Assembly: GCA_017562135.1 (NCBI GenBank)
Contig: QEYB01001385.1
Location: 310,001-374,000, forward strand
Length of the DNA: 64,000 nucleotides
Source: Dipylidium caninum
Lineage: Eukaryota; Platyhelminthes; Cestoda; Cyclophyllidea; Dipylidiidae
Direction of reading: 5' to 3'
Positions 24,990 through 38,565 of the stretch are shown here, piece after piece. The position numbers were made by a program, and so were the translations under genes. Position 1 is the first letter of the stretch, and every line of letters begins with the position of its first letter. Under the pieces are notes generated by a model. The model saw nothing but the letters and a program-made list of their open reading frames with translations, was not told the DNA's origin and searched no databases.

Positions 24990-25470
24990 AGGTTGCTATT
25001 TTGAGGCTCGATTATCAGTCTGCCAGTGGTGCTACAGCTGCCTCGGTAAACACCTAACAAATCCACTGCTATTCGACCCATCAAGAGGTCACTCGCCTCT
25101 GACATGCCTGGACTAGTACAATTTTAAATGTTTCATGAACTCACTAGTTACAATCACTCAGATACTCCCATCCAGATCTGAGTGTCAGATTCGGGCACCT
25201 TCCACGCTTTTTGTAATGACGCTCAGGCGACGCCGCAAGCCTCTGAAGACTTGGTGCAATCGAATCGACACTGATGAGTGGAGCGAAGAGTGGTGCAGAA
25301 GGTCACTTATCTGCCGATTTCAAATAAACCGGCGTGTTGTAGAAGACACGGAACGAAATGCCAAGAATATCGAGCGACACAGCACGACATTATGCGATGC
25401 CTTAAGTGGTATCATTAGAATATGGTGTATCCTCGCATCAAAATACGCACATTGCCAAAGTTCTTTGAAC
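24990..25470 (+). repeat. Dispersed repeat R2, copy 1
   Basis: Aligns in order with 39790-40260. Shared blocks include CACTGCTATTCGACCCATCA / CATTGCTATTCGCCCCATTG, GGTCACTCGCCTCTGAC / GGTCACTCACCTCTAAC, GTTTCATGAACTCACT / GTTTCATCAACGCACT, and AGGCGACGCCGCAAGC / AGGCGATGCACCAAAT. Both copies are in the + orientation and diverged, without a shared long frame. Family unknown. Confidence 0.55.
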
Positions 25471-27108
25471 CCTACCTACAAGTTACGACTGGTTGTTCCG
25501 GGGAGTGCATCGCGGGGCTCACACCCCCTTATGCTGTCGTCTGTATGGAGGTTTTTCTCCATTGGTGTACAAATTATGGCGATCTACAGTCCTTCTCTTC
25601 ACGAACGTGCATGTTTCATTATCCGTCCACCTAATTTGACATCCTATTAGTTTAACTCGATTTATACCATCATCCCAATGCCTCGAAGTCCTGAAGTGCC
25701 CTTAATGCTCGAATTTACTTTTATTTTTAACTTATATTTTGATTGAGTTCCGGTAAATGCATGAAATCTTCCACCGTTTATCAGGACTACGTACACAGGT
25801 TTAGAAAGGTAAGCCAAATAAGCTTTAGCGTCACTGAGCCAACCAACAGGTTAGCTTGCACTTGACCACGCATCGATACATGATTTGTGAAAGTCCTAAC
25901 CTTGGTGGCAGACAGTGTCTCAAGTCACTGGCGTGATGTCGATTGCTTTCGTCAATCAACTAATAAGAGGCGGATATTATGCTAGCACTACTCAAAGATG
26001 TGGTTCATCATCGTCCTTCCTTGCAGTCAGCTAATTTCATGCAGAAATTTTCGCCACAGAAGTAGTCCCCCTCCACTATTTAAGGACACCCGCTGACAGG
26101 TATCCTAATAAGTAGATTTTGCCCTTTTGCCCCTTCCTCTCCCCCCCCCCTCTCCCCCCTCAGATAACCGTCTTAGACAGCGGCCTCGCCATGATGATTA
26201 AACACACTCCTGTTAAACATTCAAACTGACCGTCCGATAGTCTAGGTTTTGAAGCACAAAAGGACACGAAAGACTTGTTACTGATTTGTAATTCTGTTGA
26301 TCGTTAGGCTGTGACAATATCAGTCTTTAATTTTTCTCATTAAAGCACACCACCTGTAAAGGTGGATGATCTGTCAGAAAATTTGGCATACGCCCTCCGT
26401 AGTAATAACTACTAAGTTGTGTACTTGGCATAGCGTATCGCCTGGCCTAGAGATGAAAGTGAGTGCAGGAAAAAAAACGTTAAATGACATACATTCTTGT
26501 CAGTTGTACTATGACTGAAGGTGACGGTGGGCCCATTATGAGAGAAATTTGATGATAACGCTAAATGCCGCATAACAAGACGTGTAAAAGTTTGGAAAAT
26601 TTGAACTTTAAGCAACATATACAAGGCGTAAAGTACTGGCGAAAGCGTGCATTATATAGAAAGCAGTATGTGCATTTATATTTTGTACCATTGCATTGAA
26701 GCTGCAGATTAAGGTCGCATCTTATATTGTAAATCGGGCAGTCCAGGTGGCGCGCGGTTTATATGAGCCGGAGCCATTATTTATGTAGTATTGCTCCAAA
26801 AATGCGCTAAATTTTGACAAAAACCCCCTTTTTGATTATTCAAACTCATGTGGAGACCGCTTCGCATGGATGATTGTCGGAAGTGATAACTTTGGTTCTA
26901 ATAATATCAAATCGGTACATCCTCGTGGTAAGAGTGCCTAATTAGAAAACCCTGGTCATTTGTGATTGCATTTAACTAAATGCTACTATTTCTGACAAGT
27001 TTACGTCCGAGCAACCGCAGTTAGTATTCGTCACGCTGAAATGTGACTTTAAATTCTCCAATGGAGACTTGAAATAAAAACGCCTAGTCATAGTATTCCT
27101 AGCTGTTG

Positions 27109-27188
27109 ATTGGCTGACGATTTTGAAGTGTTGTTGGTGCGTTGAAGGTCATCGCACTTAGTGTTCATTGGTTCTCCAGTCTGATTGG
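27109..27188 (-). promoter_or_regulatory. Cluster of three inverted CCAAT boxes
   Basis: ATTGG occurs at 27109-27113, 27167-27171 and 27184-27188, in GATTGGCTGA, CATTGGTTCT and GATTGGTTGA contexts close to the NF-Y consensus. The cluster is 580-660 bases upstream of the CD36-A start codon. A promoter role is inferred from position only. Confidence 0.35.
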
Positions 27189-27770
27189 TTGATATAGGCT
27201 ATGCAGCGATAAGCTAACCACACCGGTCCGCTAATTGAATAAGTAGACGTGCCAGAGCACCCCGGGGGGTTACCTTACTCTCACAGAGAATCTGTAAGTT
27301 AACCGTCTTTTCTTCCCGATTCACAGATTTTAACAGGTCAGTTAAAGTTCTGTTGATCTACACAGCATCAAGTTTGTAATTTTGAGTGCGGTGTTGTTTA
27401 AAGCTGAGACTTCATTTGGAATTATTCCAATTTTGACCTTAAATCACAACTTTTCTTTGTCTTTTATATGTATTCATATCCTTCCACCTACCTTCTCACA
27501 AACATATGAATGCACCTCATAAGTCAGGTCATAGTCAAGCTCAGACAAGGTGATTAGTCAGCACCTTCCTATCCTGAATTCGTGTTTTATCTATTTCCCC
27601 TGTCAGAGGTCATGACCATCATTAGACCCATCGAAATGGCAGTTCCTCACAACCTTATAGAATTAGAAGTGGAGATGTAACACTGTTTGCTGAAGTCCAA
27701 CTCACGCTCGTCTTGTCACCGTCTTTCGTCTAGAGCCATCTCGACAGCGGTAACGGCACCAAAAGAAATC

Positions 27771-30700
27771 ATGGCAGGTTTGAGCTGCTTAAAGAAATCG
27801 GCCATCGTGATAAGCGTTTTCGCGGCAATTATACTCATGATCGCCGTAGTTTTACTCTCCTTCATCGGCGCCTTCGATCGTCTCGTTGACCACATGGTTC
27901 ACTCGGTATTCGCCTTTCTGTGTTTACCCTTTTTACATATCACCTTGTTTTTAGCTGTTTGTCCCTGTTTCACTGGCGTGACCAAAGTCACGGGTGTGAC
28001 TGCTGTACTAACCACTGTCGTTAACACGTGTCCGCTTAGCGGGAAGCAAAAAGAAAATATTAGATTTCATTCTATCCAGAGGCAGTTTATCACTTGACGC
28101 TTGTCTATTCCGTCGTACAATGAATGAAAATTGCGAGAAATAGTATTTTTTTAAAATACGTTTGATGCCAGTGAATCGGGGAGACACTTCTCCACTTCTA
28201 CACTTGGGCACCAAATGGTGTAGCTTCATTTAGGCAACGTCCCTCCGGCCACTAGACCACGGTCAAGTGTCTACGTGTCCAGACCCAAGGTGCTGTCCAC
28301 GAAGCCATTAACACGCAAACAGAACGCGTTTTTTTATTCCACTGTCAAGACACCTTGCTTCTTCTCATCCGTAGCCCTGGTACACCTCTTCTGCAAAGTG
28401 ATTTGGCATTGTCTTCTTGATTAAGCCTACATTCTTTGGAGGATTTTGTAATCCCTTCCGTGAAATCCATCTTCGACAACTTTGAACACAGATGGTGTGT
28501 TCTCAAACATCCCTGTTCCCTTCTAATCCTCTCCTCAGAGCATCGTCATAACACCAACTTCTTCTGTCTACTCGAACTGGGTGGAACCAGGCGCACCCAT
28601 CCACTTCTCCATCTATCCCTTCAATATCACCAACCCTGAGGATGTCCTCCTCGGTAAAAAACCACACATCCAACAAATTGGACCCTACGTCTACAGGTGA
28701 GTTTACCACTGCCTTAAACACATCTACCATCGAGATGTGGCTTCACACCGTTGGGATAGGTTAATTGTCCACAACCTAGCGCCTATAAGCAGTTTATCTT
28801 ACTGGAGGTTAAAAAAATAACGCTACGGAGTTGCGGATACAGTCTTACTCCACTCGGAACTGGGGCAGAAGGTGGCGTCTGTCCTCGGCGGGTTGTAAGG
28901 CGCTTCTCCGCGCTATCGTCTGTTCTCCAAACAACTTTTTTTTTTTTCTATACCGCTACTCGAGATTCATTCCTCGTGACGCCTTTATTTATCCTCCGAA
29001 ATAATATTGTTTTGGCCAATTTACGCGAATTCGCTCACGGATACTTGACTTAATATTATCTTGTCTGGAAATAACTAGGATCTTTGGGGTATGGATTGGT
29101 TTAAGGCGGGAAAGTATTCTTTCTCGGCGCCACAAGGACTCCCTGGCCGCATATCACCACGACCGTTTGGTCGACCAGTTCCCCTTTGGGAAGTTGAACA
29201 CTTTGACAAGTTGCCCGATCGTCATCCACTTTGGCAGAGGCAGTGTGACTTAAGTGAAGCTTATAAGGCATACGAATTTTGTTATCAGACTGCAATTAAG
29301 AGTCAATTTCTTGTTGGAAGGGAGAAGAGACAGAAGACCAACATCACATGGCCCAAAGGCGATCATTCTCAGGTCTCCTTCTACCAACGCATCACATTCT
29401 TTTTGGACCGAAATCTTTCAGTCGGTAATCCGGACACTGATATCATAATTGGAATCAGCGTGCCTTTTGTGGTTAGTTTTTTTTTCTCCATATTCCGTTT
29501 TTAATTAGCTGTTAAAAAGGTGTTGTCTCTTCTCCGGCCCTATGTCGTCTGCCTTCACAGACCCTGTCGGCCAATATGGAGGCTGGCAACGGACCCAGTC
29601 CGGACGAATATGGCATCATGACACTCTTCACGGAACCCCAACTCTTCATTAAGACCACCGTGACCAAATTCCTCTGGGGCTACACTGATCCTATCGTCGA
29701 AGCCTGCAACGCTGTGGACTCCAAGTCCTGTCCATCACACAAAATCGGTATTATGTGGGGTGTAAGTGGGGGAATCTCTCACAGTTTTATTACCTGGTTT
29801 GCAATTCTTTCACCGACTAGGCCAAGTCTACTAATCGTAACCTTGTCAAGGGGTCAAATATGATTAGATAAGATGTCAAGTCCTCGAATAACATGATAAA
29901 TTGTCGTGAATGACGTTAGTCCTCTTTTAGGCATTCCCGCCTAAAGTCCTCTTTTCCTGAGAGGCGACATTTTGAACTTCCACCTAAACCTTACACGAAA
30001 TTATTGAGTCAATGGCCTTCCTACGTGAAAATTCACTTTTTTTCTCCCTTGATACTGCGTAATCGCAAATCCGCTGTAAAGTGGTGCCTTCATGTACTCC
30101 TAAGAGGTTGTCACTTCCTTGAAAACATCTTCTCAAAGCCTTCCTACTTAAGACTCCCGTGTTTGGAATGTTTAAAACCCACTGACGAGATTTGGGTGAG
30201 TTAAAGTGTTCCACAAGAGAAGTAGCCGAACTCGAGAGGGAAGGTTCTTCCCCAATCTGTCATCTGAAGGGTGCGTTGAATCCGAGGGGTGACACGACGC
30301 TCTGTCGACACCAGTGGACATCGAAATGACCATGTCTGCCACTTCAATTCCAGGCGATTCAAATAACCTCCAGTAAACTTTGCTTCTCGTCCTCATTTTT
30401 GCCATCCTCTTGTAGAAAAATGCCACTGATGACGGTCCATTTGTAATTGACACGGGTGTCAACGATATCACCCAGCTTGGCAATATCATTTCTTACAAGG
30501 GCAAAAGGTGAGAGTCTTCTCCACCCTCCCCCCCACACACACTTTGGCATCTACACTCTCCAACTGACTGTCCTCCGCTGCTGTTGCTTGGCTTCTTCAT
30601 GCTAGTTCACTAACACTTGACTAGAAAGGTTTTATCAACCGCCAGTTGACAGGTGGGGGTTTTTTGGTCCTCCTGTGGTGTTTCACTTTTAATACGGGAA

Positions 30701-33700
30701 AAGACGACACCGAGTCTGGGAATGATAGAGCACAGCCGAGAGTCAACAGACCTTTGTGGCGGCTCTCTCCTTCCTCTCTTTCCTTTTCAGCAAACTTGAC
30801 GTGTGGTCTTCAGAAAACGCGAACCAAATCACCGGAACCGGTGGGTTGAATATCCCCTTTCCTTAAATGGCGTCTCCTCGCCCCCCCCCCCACTTGATAA
30901 CATTTCGTAGTGTTTTCTCTTCGCCTTCCTCAGATGGATCTCACTTTGCACCGAATTTGGGCCTTAATTCAAGGCGTTTCATCTTCGCCAGCGATCTTTG
31001 CCGATCCTTTGAAATGGTAACTTCTGAGTGGGCGAACCTCACCAATTCGGAGAAACTCAAGGTGGGTCCACATTGCCCCGTCGAAACTGTCTGTTCTCCG
31101 ACGCCGTTGCATCGCCCGAGCTACCTCTTCACCCCAAAGTTATTTTAAGATGAGACCTAAAAACAATTCTCTGTCATCTAAGAATTGGACTGGTAGGTTA
31201 GAAGTGTAGCAAAAGCTTAGTGTCCGCTTTTTCTGTCTGTGGAAGTTTTCTGGACAGAGAATTACATCATTTGGACGACCTTATTGACGAATACTAGCGA
31301 ATTCCCCCCTGCCTTCTCCTCTTCAGCAGTCAATCTTGCCACCTCATTGCCATCCGGTGAGCATATCATTGATAGAAAGGAGTGAATTGGTTTCAAAATT
31401 ATTTCACTAGGCCGCCCCAAAACGGGGCTGAAGGCGTATCCATCCCTTCCAAGGTCTTTTGGCTGCGTGCCTCCTCTACTTTGAATCGCTGGTGATTTGG
31501 ATGTCCCCCATCAAGTCGCTCTGTTGCATGGCCTTCGGTTAGTTAAATCTGACGCGGACTCGAAGGCGGAGATGGACCGAATTGCCATCGGCGATTGCGC
31601 ACTACACGACTGGCTTCATGTCAACGAACATGCATGTGTAATGATGCACGGAACAACCAACTACACACCAATTTGTTACAACAGAGTTTAGTTTTAGGTT
31701 CCATTTGACTTAGGCGACAATTCTGCCAAGCACAAATTCAACGGGCCTTGACTTCATGTGCGGAGTCGTGGCGAGCCTTCCCTTACGCACACACCGTCGG
31801 CTAACTAATCTTACTTCTACTGTTTAAGCGGCGGTCCGACCGGTTGAAACACGTTGAAACACGTCGGAGGGGAAAAGCCCATCCCTCCCATGTATAACCG
31901 AGACTGTGTACACACGTTTAGGTACCCGAAAGCCGCCCGAGCTTCATCGAGTAATTGACAGTTTGAATAGCATTTTTCATCACGCAGACCACTACACAGC
32001 TTGTGAAACCCTCAAATTTGCCTTCCTCCCCCGCCCCAGCCTCACCTCCAAGGCGTGCGGTGTTGAACAGTCCATCCGCTCATCAAAATGCGGGTTCCTA
32101 CCTTTTGAAACACATTAAAGGGGATTAGAGAGTGGTGTAGAGGAAAAGTCTGTCAATTTCTCCGCCTCTACCGCCTAGGAAATTTGCAGTATGTGTTTGA
32201 ACCTTCACAGTGAGCCACTTCCGATCCTAAGCTTCCCCAACATCAGTAGATTTGCTTAGAGGATGTAGAAATCGTCAGATCCGCAGTCGAAATGGCACTG
32301 CCGGAGCCGTTCTTGTTGTTCGAGGCGTGCTAAACTAGCACCCATTGTTTACAATCAGATACATTTCAGTTTTTCAGTCGAATGCCACTGGTGGACGAGG
32401 CTTTTTCATGGTCATGGGTTTATAGTTTGATTGTGTCGTGCCAACCACATGCCATTCATTATCCACTCCCTTGGAGCATGTTCGACAGTTCCACCCGCCC
32501 GAAATCATTCTCAGCCCTGAGAAACAGGCAGGTTTGCTAGTTTCAGATCCTCTTCAATAGGTCCCTTTCAGGGTAAAAATTCCACAACAATCGCGGTTTG
32601 CTGCAGCAGCCAGAAATTGTGAAGTTATGTGAGGCAATTCGTGGGATTCTACTCAATAGCCTTATTATTTAAAAATGAATATCTGCACTTTCATTCCAAA
32701 CGCCTTCCGCTCACCGTCGTTCGGCACTCATTCTGACATCGCCACGACTTCCCTCCTTAACAGCACGGTATCTTCTCACATTCCAGTCATCACTAGCCGG
32801 TTGGCTATACATTCTCTATTGCTTTTTAGGTTCTCTCCTTAAGCGGTACACCGGAGACTGCACAACCGGCCTCAGTGAATCCGGACAATAAGGGCTTCTG
32901 TCCTCCAAAGACACCGGGTCTCACTTGCCCACCAAGTGGCACCTTCGACCTCTCCTCGTGTCGTCGACAGGGCACTTTGAGACCGCCAATCTATGCTTCC
33001 CAACCATACTTCTTCGGTGCTGATCCCACGCTCCGAAATGGCGTGTCCGGTCTTCCCACTCCCACCGTCGAAAATGCTTCCACGAAGGCCTTTGTAGAAC
33101 CTGTAAGTTTGGGGCCCGTAAATTCCTCAACTTCATTTTTTCTTTTCTTTTCTACATCCCAATTTGTAAAGGCCCACAAAGTCACACTGTTAGTGTGGGC
33201 GGTGTTTAACAAGAAATTGCAAAAATTTTGCTATTTGATCATTCCGGATGAAGTAGACTGAAGACCAAATGGTAGAAGTGCCGTCTAATAGTAGTTTGAC
33301 GGAGCGTAAGAATCTCGGAGATTCCAAGTTGCGTAGCATCGTTTAGTCGATACTGTTGATGAAGATGATGACGCTGCTCCCCTTGAAAGTCCTTTGATTA
33401 CTGGTTCGTAGAAGATTTGAGGCACAGCTCCCCTTCCGCTTGTTGACCAACCCTTTTGACAGGAGTGCGGAAGACCTTATAGCCGGAAGACTCGTCGACT
33501 GATGGTGCTGCTGACGACGGGTGGCCCCTCGTTCCATGATCCACCGTGGGCCGGTGCTCTTACTTCCCAGTTCACCAAGCTGTTTAGCAAGAAAAAAATA
33601 ACCACAAAGTCTAACTTCGGGCTGATTTGAAACTTAAAAACCCCACTCGGCAATACTTCGTGGCATTGAAGGGACTGTTGAATCACTCGTATGGCGACGA

Positions 33701-36700
33701 AGTGATTTGCCCTGTATGGTCTACTGCGCTGTTTATTTCTCACAAGCAACCTGCGTTGCGGCTGGAAAGGGTCCGCAAGGCAAAAAGCACACGGAGAAAA
33801 GCATCCTGCGACGCAGAAATATAAGTTGTTTGAAGTCGGACACCTTTGCGAGGTGCATCCGCAATGCGATGCCGAATTAATAACATAATAGTCCTACTGT
33901 CAGAGATAAGAAGATGAGGAAGGAACTGACTGACACTGAAAATTCTAGTTAGACTGGGAGTCATTCGACTGGTCCGGTGAAGTTTGGTCGACTCGTCTTT
34001 CGACAACGAAGGTGTCCGAGTGGGACACGGCTCGGAGAGCGGGCAATTTCGCCAGATTTTGTGTTCGAGCTTCCCGTAATTGGGTCCAAACCCTGCACAC
34101 GCCCGGTGGCCTACTTTACTGTGTACATTGTGAAAATGGTGGAATGTTCTGCCTCACTCACGTGCGTCGTCGGATGCGTTGATGACCGAATGGAATCGGA
34201 GATGGAGTCATCCCACATCACCTTCCCCTGTCCTCTCACCTTTCCATTCGCCTGGGACATGAGAGAGCGGGATCAAGGCGTTGGGAGCGGCGAGGATTTT
34301 GTTGCTTTTACAGATGCTACCTAAAATGAAGTTCGAGTCTATTGCAGTGAAGAAATGCCAAGTTACATTCCCCCAAATTCGTGGCTGTTCACACCACTTC
34401 CATTATTTGCCCACCTTAGAAGTGTAAAATAGCCTTATTCATCACCGGAAATAGCCGTGTTTCAGCATATAAAAGTCACATTTTCACTGCCATCAGCATC
34501 GTAGAGATTGGAGTAGCCGCAGCAGCCTCAGCATTATCAGCAGCAGAACATGCTGGTATCTACGCACCGCGGTACCGCCGTGTTGGTTCGTTTATTCTCG
34601 CGACATCTGTACAGATACCAGCAGGAGATGTTCCACACCAATGGCCACGTAAACATGTCGCACAACAACCACCACCACCCCCGCCAGTGTGATTCATGTC
34701 TGCGGTCACCGGTGGACCTGACACGTCAAAGGCTTGCAAATAAAACAGGTGATGTATGAGCCGTACACTTTCACCAGGCATTGTCAATTTCACTCCACAA
34801 CACGGACTCTTCTCCTGCCATCCGAGAACCAGTGGACGGTAGATACCAGGAGTGAAAAGGAGGTGGAGGTTTTTTGTGCAAACAGTGTAATGGTGGGAGA
34901 ATTTTGTTCAAGAATGGGACGTCGGGCTGTGACTGATCAGGCAGAAACGCGTCCTTTGATTACCACGATAGGGAGGATGCTCTGATCGAGTCGCTGCAAG
35001 TCAAAATAGTGACAAATGACCGGTTGTCTTCTTCTCCCACGTCAATTTTGTGAGTCTTTAGGTTGCCCTTTACTTAATTGTTAGCTTTACTTGCTGTCTG
35101 TACTTTTGTCCCAAAGTCGGGGAGTTTTGTCACTTTTTGTTGTGTTACCGTGGTAGCCTCAAATGAAGGAGAATAAAAAAGAGGGATGATAAAGTCTACT
35201 TTCGTGTCACATTGACACGGATACGTGGCTTTTATGACAAACAGAATGTGTATTCAACGTGGCCACCGGAGGATGGGACGTTGATTGTCCACACGCTGAA
35301 CGGCCTCAGTGGCGTCTCAGTCGGTCCACCCGAGAGGCGAGGCAGCAGCTGCCAGGCAGAGACTTCGCCGTCCACCTCCAGCGTCGTCCTGTCTGAGAAC
35401 ACGCGCACTGCGACGTCGTGGCCGCATTTCTGACTGCCTAAAGAGACGTCTACTTGGCGTGTCTATTGAGATTTGTGTTTTTTCTCCTCTTGTAGAAACT
35501 AGGCTTGGTTCTGGAAGCCTACAAGCGTCTACAAATCTCTGTTTATGTGCGACCTTCCAAGGTATTACGGTAAGTCGGACTCCTCATTGTCGTTCTGTGA
35601 AGTTTTGCAGTACACTGGAAGGTTTTTTTTGCCGCAACGCCCAAAATCTCTTTGCTCTAAGAACCGGAAATACCAACTCTGCTGGACCAAGGCATTTAAG
35701 ATAGGCACCCACACATCATCGCCATTCACTAGGGCATCCAGTCTTCCCCTTCCTGGACGACGAACGAGTTTTGTGTACCACCACGCACCGCGTTGTCTAA
35801 TAGTTGAAACTATTGTCTCCAACCAATCTCCGATTAGGAATTGAGGAAATATTGCGTATCCTCTCCGTTTCTACGACGAAGATGCAGGCTTGTCGACGAC
35901 TGAGGGAAGTCGGAGCAACTAGTTGACGTCGCAACATGAGCCGAAGGTGACAGGAGCTACTTTTTGGCATGGTGGAATGTCAGGGACGGCAACCCGATGG
36001 GAATATTAGGCGACTTGGGCATAACATTTTAAATACACCATCCAGTAATCGGTTTATGGACAGGCGGATCCAGACTGGTCGAAGTATCCATTTGACACTT
36101 TCTCTTTCAGTTACCACTTCAAAGGTTGGGTCAAACCGGTTTTCCTGCCCGTGGTTTGGTTCGAGGAGGTGAGTCAAGTAATACGCTGGTCCGAAATTCC
36201 CAACGGGCCTCCGAGGCTGGGCATCGAGGTCTTTTTTGTGAACATACTGTTTGAAGAGAGGCTAAATTCAATTTCACGTGACATAGCGACGACTTCGTTG
36301 ACAAGGTAAACGTTCTTGCCTGATGAACACGTAGTCGATGTGGAGAGATCGTCTTTCGCCTTGATCACTTGCACTCGACACCATGATGGAGTGTGTGAAT
36401 GTGACTTCAACAAGTTCCATCGAAAGTCTGCCAGCGACTAGGCGAGAGACCGAAAACGCTTGTTTAGTTAATCAGTCGACTTATGGTAATGCCAAGAGTC
36501 AGTGAGATTGTCGAGCCATTGTTTACCTTCTCAGGAATCTCGTGGCACGTAAATAAGACGCAACCGTTGAACAGGCGAAATTAAGACCACACAGGTCTGA
36601 TACAACGAATTCAGCTAACAGAAAATCTCATCTCTGGGTGGTTCTGACACCTCACAGCGCTGGGTCTTAGTAAGAGAAATGACCATCGCAGTCCACACCT

Positions 36701-37588
36701 CCTACTCTTTGGGTTTGAGTTTACGGACAAAGCGTCTGCCACTCAGTCCCCCCAGTCATGGACAGTCTGACACAGACACACAGTTTTCGACAAACTGATA
36801 ACCGAAGCCAACGGAGAACAAAGTGACACATCCTGGTCATACTCGTAGTGAGAAATTGGCCGCTTGGCAAGAACTGATCTACTGAGAACAAACTTTTTTC
36901 GGCCTCCTTTCCTCCCAACTTCTCCGTAGTTACTTTTAAGACGTGGCAGAGTGGAAATACGGGTGTCACTTGTCTTAAATGGCGATCCGACGAGGGTGAG
37001 AAGAAAGTGAGTAGGTTGGCATTTCAAGTTATCTCCTCCGTACCACCTTTGGGTAGTTTTTGGAACTCCAAACCGACAGCTCTCGTTCTCAGAAGAAGTT
37101 CATTTACCCTCTCGACCGATAAAAAGTGTATTTTTTAATCCTCTTTCCAAACTGCTAGAGAGCTATTGCCGGAGCTAATGAGTTGAAAATGCTCCATGAC
37201 AATGCCTACGTGAAGCCTGCCCTCGGACGTCTCCTCCTCCTCATCGTCTTCGGCGTGGTCTTAGGCCTTCTCCTTCTCCTACTCATCGCTCTCTTAATCG
37301 TGGTCATCATCATCCTACGTCGAAATCCACGTCCTCGCAATGATACTAAACCGGTGGTTTATTCGCAATTAGTGGGCGAAAAGTCGCATCAAGTACCCAC
37401 AAGGAGGTTTGTTCCCCCAACTATTACGATAGTCTTACACTTTCTCGATGATTGCCTTACGCGGTTGGCCATAGTCACGTTTGCATTAACTGACACTGAA
37501 GAGGTGGAATCGTGAAACGCCGAATTTAGTCCATTTTCTTGCTGTTTCTTCACCGCCAACTCATTGCGTTCCACTCAGGAATGTCTAG
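27771..37588 (+). CDS. CD36/SCARB-family membrane receptor A, twelve exons
   Basis: Exons: 27771-27905, 28539-28696, 29321-29471, 29561-29761, 30416-30507, 30791-30840, 30934-31061, 32830-33102, 35496-35569, 36111-36168, 37159-37406 and 37579-37588. All phases agree, giving 525 residues. Class B scavenger receptors bind lipids, lipoproteins or lysosomal enzymes through a large loop held by two membrane spans. Span 1 is about residues 11-33, after a 10-residue tail. The loop has YPFNITNPEDVLLGKKPHIQ, IGPYVYREKRQKTNITW, KFLWGYTDPIVEAC, ANQITGTDGSHF, DLCRS and CPPSGTFDLSSCRRQG, with Cys positions as in CD36/LIMP-2. Possible N-glycosylation sites include NIT, NLS, NAT, NLT and NAS. Span 2 is about 465-493. 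The tail carries YSQL (508-511), a YXXPhi sorting signal suggesting endocytic or lysosomal routing. The start is the first ATG before span 1. The last exon is tiny; reading on from exon 11 would instead end at 37515. Which subclass (LIMP-2, SR-BI, CD36) is not resolved. Confidence 0.93.
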
Positions 37589-38460
37589 AAGTGGAAATTG
37601 GACACATTCATCGGAGTATGGCGAATTTGGGTGAGAATAATGATAAAAATGTAACTGAGTGTGGGTATCTGAAGAGCCTGCCCAGGTGGCAAACCCCGCA
37701 TTTTTCGGACAACACCTCAATTTCGCCTCACTCTGAGGCCACAAGCTAAAACCGTCCACCCTCCTGTTAAGATTGAGTTTCCCTGACGACGTCGCAGTGT
37801 CCGCATTATATAATGCTGGAGCTGGAAAGTTTTGCTTAAGCCAGAATAAGTGAAAGTTCTCGCAACAATCCAACCCTAAGAGGAAATGGGGTAGTCTTTC
37901 AAAACTGACCTGGACAGGCGGTGGAACTGCCAAGTAGAGTACCAGATCTTGCAAACTGGTACATTTTTGCCGGATTTATCCATGCGGCCGTCCACGTTGG
38001 CCAAAATCGTCCCGTGTATTTCGGTCCGCCATGCTTCAAAGTCGCTTCTGGCTTTGGGCGTCGCAGTCCCTCCTGGAGATGTCGTAGAACTCATAAATTG
38101 AGAACGACTCGCGCGACTCACATTAAAACACATGTTTCCGTCCTTTTGAAATACTCTCCATAAATAAGAGGAGCTGCCAAGTGGTGATGTTAAGGAGACA
38201 CCACATCCACACACAGTCGGTCTCGTCGCTAGCTCCAAACGCTCACTTTGCGGTCGCTTTCCTCTGACCTCGTCCTCTCCACCGCAATGACCTTTGATCG
38301 GGTCAAGCGTGTGCAATCTGGGGGACATACGACCTTAGGCAGGATTGCCCCGAGGTCAGCAGATGGCCACTTGAGGCGCCGGGCTCAGTTAGACCTCCTC
38401 CGTGAAGTCAGGGCTTGTGTCAACACTTCCTCTGACGGCCACTTCCTGCCTATTTGCTGC

Positions 38461-38565
38461 TTACCTTTATCCCTTCTTTTCTTCGCTCTCATCCTCCTCG
38501 TTCTCATACTCCTCGTCCTTCTTCCCCTTCTCCTTGTTCTCCTCTTTCTCCTCCCCTTCTCATAA
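38461..38565 (+). repeat. Pyrimidine-rich low-complexity tract
   Basis: Over 100 bases of almost only C and T on the + strand (CTCCTT-like units). Open frames through it on both strands come from the composition. Confidence 0.8.

Larger units (their letters stand above)
23892..27770. other. Intergenic region between divergent EB1 and CD36-A genes
   Basis: Contains the shared upstream region of two divergent genes. A CRE-like TGACGTAG lies at 23998-24005, about 107 bases upstream of the EB1 start. A copy of repeat R2 lies at about 24990-25470, a C-run at about 26145, and a cluster of inverted CCAAT boxes at 27109-27188. No further gene was recognised. Confidence 0.4.

Noticed and set aside
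27687..27770. Upstream extension of the CD36-A reading frame
   Set aside because: The frame is open but has no ATG before 27771; the ATG at 27771 gives the short tail usual for the family.
28230..28272. GTGGTCTAGTGG on the - strand, identical to the A-box region of tRNA-Glu
   Set aside because: No B box at the right distance downstream and no cloverleaf can be formed.
31335..31364. Possible 30-base extra exon in CD36-A (QSILPPHCHP) with acceptor and donor
   Set aside because: Receptor B joins the flanking exons directly at the same place with matching exon lengths, so no extra exon is needed.
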